From assembly GCA_022575985.1 (NCBI GenBank), contig JAKSXM010000288.1, forward strand, positions 4,057,501 to 4,121,500: DNA of 64,000 nucleotides, given 5' to 3'. Position numbers and translations under genes: made by a program. Under the pieces are notes generated by a model. The model had not been told where the DNA came from. It worked only from the letters and a program-made list of their open reading frames with translations, and ran no database searches. Origin of the DNA: Anagrus nilaparvatae (Eukaryota; Arthropoda; Insecta; Hymenoptera; Mymaridae). Below, piece by piece: positions 57,001-64,000 of this stretch (its first letter is position 1; every line of letters begins with the position of its first letter).

Positions 57001-57295
57001 TTGAAAAAATTATGTTATTTTATTTTTATTTTTAGAATAATAAGATCACGGCCAGGCTGCTTTGCTTGAATTTTCAAGCAAAGCAGCCTGGCGGTGATGT
57101 TAATGTGGGACAGAGTTAAAAAAAATTTTTTATATAGAAAAAAATTAATTAAAATTTAAAAAATAAAAAAATTTTTCTCCTATAAAAAATTCTTTCTGCA
57201 AATTTTAAATTCATTCTTATATAAAAAATTTTTTTACCTCTTTCTCATATAAATATGTTATTCTAAAAATAAAAATAAAATAACATATTTTTTCA
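57001..57295. mobile_element. Inverted-repeat element enclosing a near-perfect hairpin
   Basis: Outer arms of about 40 bp (TATGTTATTTTATTTTTATT and its complement) lie at 57001-57038 and 57255-57295. Just inside the left arm is a separate stem at 57045-57098, of which 57051-57070 and 57073-57092 pair perfectly with a 2-base loop (GCCAGGCTGCTTTGCTTGAA). Confidence 0.6.
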
Positions 57296-57394
57296 AATGG
57301 ATCAGCTAAATAATTGTCATTAGTATGTAATATTAACATATATTGGTCTCCTATGTTTTATACCAAACATTGTTTTTTATACAACAAGCTCTCT

Positions 57395-57475
57395 GCGCGC
57401 TGAAGCACGCCAAACCCTCAGATCATATTGCATGTTTAATTACAGTAAAGCTGTAGCTTAATTCATAAATAAAAA
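57395..57475. repeat. Interspersed repeat, copy 2
   Basis: Related to 55235-55320. Confidence 0.55.
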
Positions 57476-57670
57476 TTGTTATTTTTATTTTCAAAATTTA
57501 CCTCAAAAAAAAAATATTTAATATCGCATCTGAATGCAAATACTAATTACCGTCCCTCAAAATAAATTTTTTTTTTCCAAAACCATTATTATTTATATTT
57601 TCCAAATTTATCTCAAGAAAAAAGTTTTTATTACCGCATCTGGATGCAAATAGTGGCTACTGTCCCTCGG
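57470..57670. repeat. Two ~105-bp tandem units
   Basis: Each has ATTTTC-AAATTTA-CTCAA followed by CGCATCTGRATGCAAATA and a CCGTCCCTC-like end. Confidence 0.6.
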
Positions 57671-58028
57671 TGTCCTCCGCCTGTCCTTCGGCCAGAAACC
57701 TTTTCGTCTTTCAAAATAATTTTTACGAAATTTTACAATAGGATGACAAAATACTTGAATGAGTTTATGCCGCATCTACAGATGCAGTGTTTTATTATAG
57801 TTTAAACATATTTTATTACATTTTACAATTAATTTTACAATTTATAATAATAAATTAAAAAAAGTAATATTTAAGTGCAAATACTGCAAAGCTTACATGA
57901 ATCGATTAATTAGATAAAATGTATGACGAAATTTTGTGTAGAAAGTACAATAAAATAAGAAAATTATTTTATTGCTATTTTTATTTTTTTTAAATATGTT
58001 AAAATTATAAATAAACAATATTTTAGTA
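57671..58028. other. Intergenic DNA before the fold-back cluster
   Basis: GCATCTACAGATGC palindrome at 57772-57785. No coding signal. Confidence 0.4.
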
Positions 58029-60159
58029 GAGCGATTCTTAGTGAATTCAGCAAAAGTTTCCAGGTCACGTCGCTGAAACCAGCTAAAAAGTTTTTTTTGC
58101 CAATTACCTGTCCAAAATGGACTATTCCCCAAATTTTAGCCCTTAGTATTGAAAACTAAGTCCAGGGAGAATTTGAGAAAAAAAACACGTTTTCATCTTT
58201 CCTCAGCCACCCATTCTTCTTTTATATGCCATTCCTTCTGGAAACGATTAAAAATTATGCAAAAAGAGATGCTATAGTAAAATTTCCTCAGAAATCCAGT
58301 CCTGCCATTAGTTTTTGAAAATTCCTACACGGGGAGCCGGAAAATCGATAAATTCACAGGGTATATTACGGAAGCTACAGAAAAATTGTATATCCGAGTT
58401 TTTAATTAAGCTTCTCAGAAAAAGCGTGTTTTTATATATATTTTCGGGTGCCATATCAACCTAGATGCGATCGAACTTCCTAGATCCTAAAATAATCGAA
58501 TTATCGTAAATTTTCTTCACTTTTTCTCATTTTTTGTCAGTTTTTTGAATTTTTCCACTCTAAATGACTCCGAATGATTTAAATAAGGGAAAATTCGGAT
58601 TCCCAGGGAAATTTTACATACTTTCTTTATTAAATATTTTTTAGGCTTTAATGTAAACGAGCTCACACCGAATGCCTCAAATACAAAAGTCGGATTTTCA
58701 TCATTTTCAACATTATTTCTGAATTTTCCCGCACTAAATGACCTCGTACGAATCCAATAAATTTAGATTTGGATTCTCCAGGAAATTTCATATAACTTCT
58801 ATACTATGAAAATCTTTAGGTTTTAGTATAAACGAGTTCATAGCAATGGATTTAAAAAATTCTGATTTTCCTTGTTTTTTTACATTTTTTTCTATTGGTG
58901 CGGTTACTCAATAACAAACATAAACAGTAGCACTACTCTCTGGCTGAGACAGTTATAACTCCCTAAATCAAGGAACTTTCTATATTACCTGGGGGTTTTA
59001 GAGGTTGAGAAAATCATATTTATGAATGAAAATTTTAAGTTTTTCGCCTTAGCATTTTTTACAATTTTCAAAGATGGCAGATTAAAAAGCATAATAATCT
59101 TTTTACATTGCCTTGAAGTTTTCGAGGTCGTTATAATTAATGAAATTTTTTATTATTTGACCCAGAATATTTCCCGATTTCCCAATATGGCGGAACGAAA
59201 AACATGAAGAGGAACTTTCTATATTTCCTGGGAATTTTCGAGCTTCAGAAAAACTTTTTGAATTATGAAAATATTTTTACCCTAGCATATTTAATTCATA
59301 AAAACATTTGTCTCAACTCAGAAAACCCTTAGGTAATATAGATATTTCTACTTTTCATGTTTTTTGTTCCGTAATATTGGAAAATCGGAAAATATGCTAG
59401 TGTGAAAAAAAAAAGTTTTGATCAATGAAAACGATTTTCTCATCCTCAAAAACACCCAGGCAACGTAAAAAACTTATTCTGAAATTTTTTTTGGTCCACC
59501 ATCTTGGAAAACCAGAAAATATGCAAGGGCGAAAAAATTAAAATTTTTATTTGTATATAAAAACGATTTTCTCAACCTCGAATACCCTCAGGTAATGTAG
59601 AAAGTTTCTATTTTCATGTTTTTTGGTCCACCATATTGGAAAATCGGAAAATTGTTTTGAATAAAAATTAAAAATTACGCCTCCAGGATATCAGCTTTCC
59701 ATCGTACGGTTCATTTTCAACTCTAAAATATAGCATCCGAAAATATATATAAAAACACGCTTTTTCTGGGAAGCTTAATAAAAAACTCGGATATACAATT
59801 TTTCTGTAGCTTCCGTAAAATACCCTGTGAATTTATCGATTTTCCGGCTCCCCGTGTAGGAATTTTTAAAAACTAATGGCAGGACTGTATTTCTGAGGAA
59901 ATTTTACTATAGCACCTCTTTTTTCATAATTTTTAATCGTTTCCAGAAGGAATGGCATAGAAAAGAAGAATGGGTGGCTGAGGAAAGATGAAAACGTGTT
60001 TTTTTTTCTCAAAAATTCGCCCTGGACTTAGTTTTCAATATTAAGGGCTAAAATTTGGGGACATAGTAAATTTTGGACAGTTAAATGGCAACAAAAAATT
60101 TTTAACCGGTTTCAGCGACCTGACCTGGAAACTTTTGCTGAATTCACTAAGAATCACTC
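58029..60159. mobile_element. 2.1-kb fold-back element, copy 1
   Basis: The ends pair: GATTCTTAGTGAATTCAGCA at 58033 with its complement ending at 60155. Arms of about 420 bp (58029-58450 and 59730-60159) are highly similar. AGTA flanks both sides (58025-58028 and 60160-60163). The middle holds five to six degenerate ~115-bp modules with TATTACCTGGG-GTTTTCGAGG and CCAATATGGCGGA-type boxes. The first ones (58975-59290) are direct and the later ones (59310-59660) inverted. I see no transposase. Confidence 0.8.
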
Positions 60160-60349
60160 AGTAGTAAATTATAGTATTTAAAAAACTAATAAAAATTAAA
60201 TAACGCGTGAGCGTTTGTGACCGCAGAACTTCAGGTATAAATTACGCGCATGTAAAAATCAGCGCGACCATTAAAAAAACGAATAATTTGATGACATAAG
60301 TCATGAGAGAGGAAATCATAAATTTTAGGTAGTAAGACTGTGGGAACCC

Positions 60350-63300
60350 ACATAGAAATTTTCTTTAATTTTTCTCATTTTTTTCAGTTTGTTGAATTTT
60401 CCCGCTCTAAATGACACCGAATGATTTAAATAAGGAAAAATTCTGATTCCCAGGGAAATTTTACATACTTCCTTTATTTAAATATTTTTTAGGCTTTAAT
60501 GTAAACGAGCTCACACCAAATGTCTCAAATACAAAAGTCGGATTTTCATCATTTTCAACAGTTTTTCTGAATTTTCCCGCACTAAATGACCTCGTTAACA
60601 GGTCAAATAAGTTTAGATTCGGATTCTCCAGGCAATTTCATATAACTTCTATACTATGAAAATCTTTAGGCTTTAGTATAAAAGAGCTCATAGCAATAGA
60701 TTTAAAAAATTCTGATTTTCTTTGTTTTTTTACATTTTTTTGTATTTGGCGGTTACATAACAAAAATAAAAAGTAGTACTACTCTCTGGCTCAGAGAGTT
60801 ATAACTCTCTAAATCAAGGAAATTTCTACATTACCTGGGGGTTTTCGAGGTTGAGAAAATCATTTTTATGAATGAAAATTTTAATTTTTTCGCCTTAGCA
60901 TTTTTTCCAATTTTCAAAGATGGCAGATTAAAAAACATAATAATCTTTTTACATTGCCTTGAAGTTTTCGAGGTCGTTAAAACGTTTTTATTAATGAAAT
61001 TTTTCATTATTTGACCCAGAATATTTTCCAATTTTCCAATATGGCGGAACGAAAAACATGAAGAGGATTTTTCTATATTTCCTGGGGATTTTCGAGCTTA
61101 AGAACTCAGAATTTTTTAAATCCATTGCTATGAGCTCATTTATACTAAAGCCTAAAGATTTTCATAGTATAGAAGTTATATGAAATTTCCTGGTTATATG
61201 AAAAGTTATATGAAGTTATATGAAATCTAAACTTATTTGACTCGTACGAGGTCATTTAGTGCGTGAAAATTCAGAAAAACTGTTGAAAATGATGAAAATC
61301 CGACTTTTGTATTTGAGACATTTGGTGTGAGCTCGTTTACATTAACGCCTAAAAAATATTTAAATAAAGGATGTATGTAAAATTTCCCTGGGAATCAGAA
61401 TTTTTCCTTATTTAAATCATCCGGTGTCATTTAGAGCGGGAAAATTCAAAAAACTGAAAAAAAATGAGAAAAATTGAAGAAAATTTACGATTTTTTGATT
61501 ATTTTAGGGTCTAGGAAGTTCGATCGTATCTAGGTTGATATGGCACCCGAAAATATATATAAAAACACGCTTTTTCTGAGAAGCGGAAATAGATATAAGA
61601 AAGATATTTAAGAAATATTTAAGAAACGGATATACAATTTTTCTGTAGCTTCCGTAAAATACCCTGTGAATTTATCGATTTTATGGCTCCCCGTGTAGGA
61701 ATTTTCAAAAACTAATGGCAGGACTGGATTCCTGAGGAAATTTTATTATAGTACCTCTTTTCCCGCGCACTTTTGAACTGTGCCGGCCAAGTATGGGCCG
61801 AAGTTCGGGCGACGTTCGGCAAAACGCTCTGCCGACGTATGGCGCACGTATAGCATACGTCCTTTGGTACACATCTCAACGACGTATGGCACATACTTCG
61901 GCCCACGTATGGCAGAAGATTTTTATTTTTTTTTTAGTAAAAAAAAAAAAAACTTACTTGGTTCAGGAATTGAACCAGGGACCCTCTTTAAAATTTTAAA
62001 AGGGTCGAGGATTATACGAGCGCGGCCAACCCTCGTATTTGAAAGTTATTGCATAAATGACTGTAAAATGTTGTATCTTATTGTATTTAAATTAAATTGA
62101 TATCAGATTTTTCAAGTTCATTTAGAAAGTACTTCGTACAGAAAATGATTGTTTTTCACAACTGGAATATTTTCCAGTTTTTCCAAGATGGCGAAGTATA
62201 TACATATTAAAATACTGATCTAAGATCCGTAAAATAAGGGCAGGCGCAACGATATAAAATTTAATTTGAAAATTTTTTTGGTTTTTCCAATATGTTGGAT
62301 CATAAAACTTATTTAAAAACTTCTATAAATTAAAAATATTTTTTTCAAATTAATTCGATAATTGATGCATTATTTTAAGAAGGGTAATAAAAGAGAGCGT
62401 ATTAAGTAGCGGGTATATGACATAATTAGGATTAAATATCTCGCTACAGATTTTTTTGTTTTGAGGTCCGATTTAAAATTGTATTGTACTTGTTTTCTTA
62501 TAATATCTTAATTTGAATATTTATCTGACTTAATTTAAATTGGGCCTCTAAACAAAAAGATTTGTCGCTAGACACTTAATCCTAATTATGCTACACGCCC
62601 ACCTCTAGATTTAATCTCTTAATACTCTATCTTTTTTTATCTATGCACATTCGAATTAATTTGAAAAAAATATTTATAATTTATTGAAGTTTTTAAATAA
62701 ATTTTATGGTCCAACATATTGGAAAAACCAAAAAAATTTTTAAACTAAATTTTATATCGTTGCGCCTGCCCTTATTTTACGGATCTTAGATCAGTATTTT
62801 AATATATACTTCGCCATCTTGGAAAAACTGGAAAATATTCCAGTTGTGAAAACAATCATTTTCTGTACGAAGTACTTTCTAAATGAACTTGAAAAATCTG
62901 ATATCAATTTAATTTAAATACAATAAGATACAACATTTTACAGTCATTTATGCAATAGCTTTCAAATACAAGTGTTGGCCGCGCTCGTATAATCCTCGAC
63001 CCTCTTAAAATTTTAATGAGGGTCCCTGGTTCAATTCCTGTACCAAGTAAATTTTTTTTTTTTTTTTACTAAAAAAAAAATAAAAATCTTCTGCCATACG
63101 TGGGCCGAAGTATGTGCCATACGTCGCTGAGATGTGTACCAAAGGACGTATGCTATACGTGCGCCACACGTCGGCAGTGCGTTTTGCCGAACGTCGCCCG
63201 AACTTCGGCCCATACTTGGCCGGCACAGTTCAAAAGTGCGCGGGTTTTCCTGCTTTTTTCATAATTTTTAATTGTTTCCAGAAGGAATGGCATATAAAAG

Positions 63301-63489
63301 AAGAATGAGCGGCTGAGGAAAGATGAAAACGTGTTTTTTTTCAAAAATTCGCCCTGGGCTTAGTTTTCAATATTAAGGGCTAAAATTTGGGGACATAGTC
63401 CATTTTGGATAGGTAATTGGCAAAAAAAACTTTTTAGTCGGTTTCAGCGACCCGACCTGGAAACTTTTGCTGAATTTTGAAGAATCAAT
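60350..63489. mobile_element. Fold-back element, copy 2, left end missing and interrupted
   Basis: 60350-61095 repeats the inner part of copy 1 (from 58510 onward) in direct orientation. 61100-61761 plus 63245-63489 is the same arm inverted, ending with the terminal AAACTTTTGCTGAATT sequence. The 1,483-bp palindrome at 61762-63244 splits this right arm. The left terminus is absent, so the copy is truncated. Confidence 0.75.
61762..63244. mobile_element. 1,483-bp palindromic element nested in the fold-back copy 2
   Basis: Ends CCCGCGCACTTTTGAACTGT and complement. The arms run inward almost to the centre near 62503, with only scattered mismatches. The outer ~160 bp of each arm is GC-rich and built from CGTATGGC/GGGCCGAAGT-like short repeats. 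Next comes a segment with GGTTCAATTCC (63028-63038 and complement in the left arm), which matches a Pol III B box. About 45 bases upstream, TGGCCGCGCTCG resembles an A box. TTTT flanks both ends. The open frames on both strands are products of the repeats. Confidence 0.85.
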
Positions 63490-63490
63490 C

Positions 63491-63722
63491 ATTTGCTTTT
63501 TAAGCCCTTTTTTGATAAAAAGTAATTTTGGCCATTTCTAATTTCTCGATAGCATGCTTATTTTTCAACGAAAAAATAATTTTTTTTTTTTAATTCGATT
63601 AATTTTTTACTGGCTATTCAAATCTTATAAAAAAATTTTTTTTAACCCCCACTTCTTTTGTTTAGTAGCCAATAGAAATGGCCAAAATTACTTTTTACCA
63701 AAAAAGGGCTTAAAAAGCAAAT
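63491..63722. mobile_element. 232-bp MITE-like element
   Basis: ATTTGCTTTTTAAGCCCTTT at the left is the complement of the right end. Arms are about 49 bp and include AGTAATTTTGGCCATTTCT. It abuts the end of fold-back copy 2. Confidence 0.75.
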
Positions 63723-64000
63723 ACAAAAATTTTGATAAGGCATCACAAAACATATTTTTTGAAGATACTTCAGTTCTATTTAGAGCGGGAAAAAAAATTG
63801 GGGAAGGTACTTTTTTTAAAATGTTTTATTTTCATTGGTTTATCCGATTTTCCTGGATTTTCCAAGGTTTTTCCGAAAAACTAATGCCTGGAATGGCTTC
63901 TACGGGAAATTTTACTAACGACCTTAACAGAAAAAATGTTTTTAAAGTTTCTATGTTTGTTTCCCAGTGATTTCTTCAAAAATGACTAAAAAAATTGAGA
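63723..64000. other. Right edge of the window
   Basis: The open frame at 63554-63970 overlaps the MITE and lacks family features. I see no gene here. Confidence 0.4.

Noticed and set aside
62970..63045. A tRNA gene
   Set aside because: There is a B-box match and a weak A box, but the T stem and acceptor stem do not pair, so at most it is a tRNA-derived promoter relic.
61780..63226. Open frames of 60-106 codons on both strands at 61712-62100 and 63005-63308, in GC-rich DNA
   Set aside because: They mirror each other because the two arms are inverted copies. They are made of CGTATGGC-like short repeats, with no domain signal.

Overview
The window is a very AT-rich stretch of insect nuclear DNA. 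Protein genes are split by short introns with standard GT/AG borders and are separated by long non-coding tracts full of fold-back and retrotransposon debris. Protein content (an uninflatable-type giant EGF protein, Rab30, a MATH-BTB protein, a bZIP factor) is arthropod. The AT bias, the density of short inverted-repeat elements and the MATH-BTB gene suggest a hymenopteran, possibly a parasitoid wasp. That last step is inference, not something the sequence proves.

Layout. 44-7978 (+): the last 16 exons of an uninflatable-like (uif) transmembrane receptor, about 1,714 residues, entering from the left edge. 7979-10555: 3' UTR and AT-rich intergenic DNA. 10556-13960 (-): a decayed R1/I-type non-LTR retrotransposon (copy A). 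14193-15026, 15254-15796 and 16727-16869: three inverted-repeat elements. 18340-32539 (+): a bZIP transcription factor gene with two upstream leader exons, a 7.8-kb first intron filled with transposon debris, and a 525-residue protein encoded by three exons. 35094-37490: a repeat array holding a nearly identical 1.01-kb tandem duplication. 37962-42822 (+): copy B of the same non-LTR family, with its reverse transcriptase core deleted and two fold-back elements inside ORF1. 43866-44345 (-): the 3' end of another non-LTR element. 45733-48009 (+): an uninterrupted 758-codon gene with two MATH-BTB units in tandem. 50722-51553 (+): a complete four-exon Rab30. 54597-64000: inverted-repeat elements, including a 2.1-kb fold-back element (58029-60159), a second copy (about 60350-63489) and, inside that, a 1,483-bp palindrome (61762-63244).

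The genes do not form a functional cluster: a cell-surface/apical matrix receptor, a stress-type or developmental bZIP factor, a probable cullin-3 ubiquitin-ligase adaptor and a Golgi Rab are simply neighbours. The points I find most worth following are (i) a phase-compatible hydrophobic alternative last exon in the uif gene, (ii) an AUG-free leader followed by a long out-of-frame overlapping upstream ORF in the bZIP gene, (iii) the double MATH-BTB protein, (iv) nested fold-back elements whose insertion order can be read from target-site duplications, and (v) a two-copy repeat family with a long hairpin head followed by a conserved open frame.

All gene boundaries come from reading splice sites and codon phase by eye. 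Element ends are usually good to a few bases where a target-site duplication is visible, and to tens of bases otherwise.
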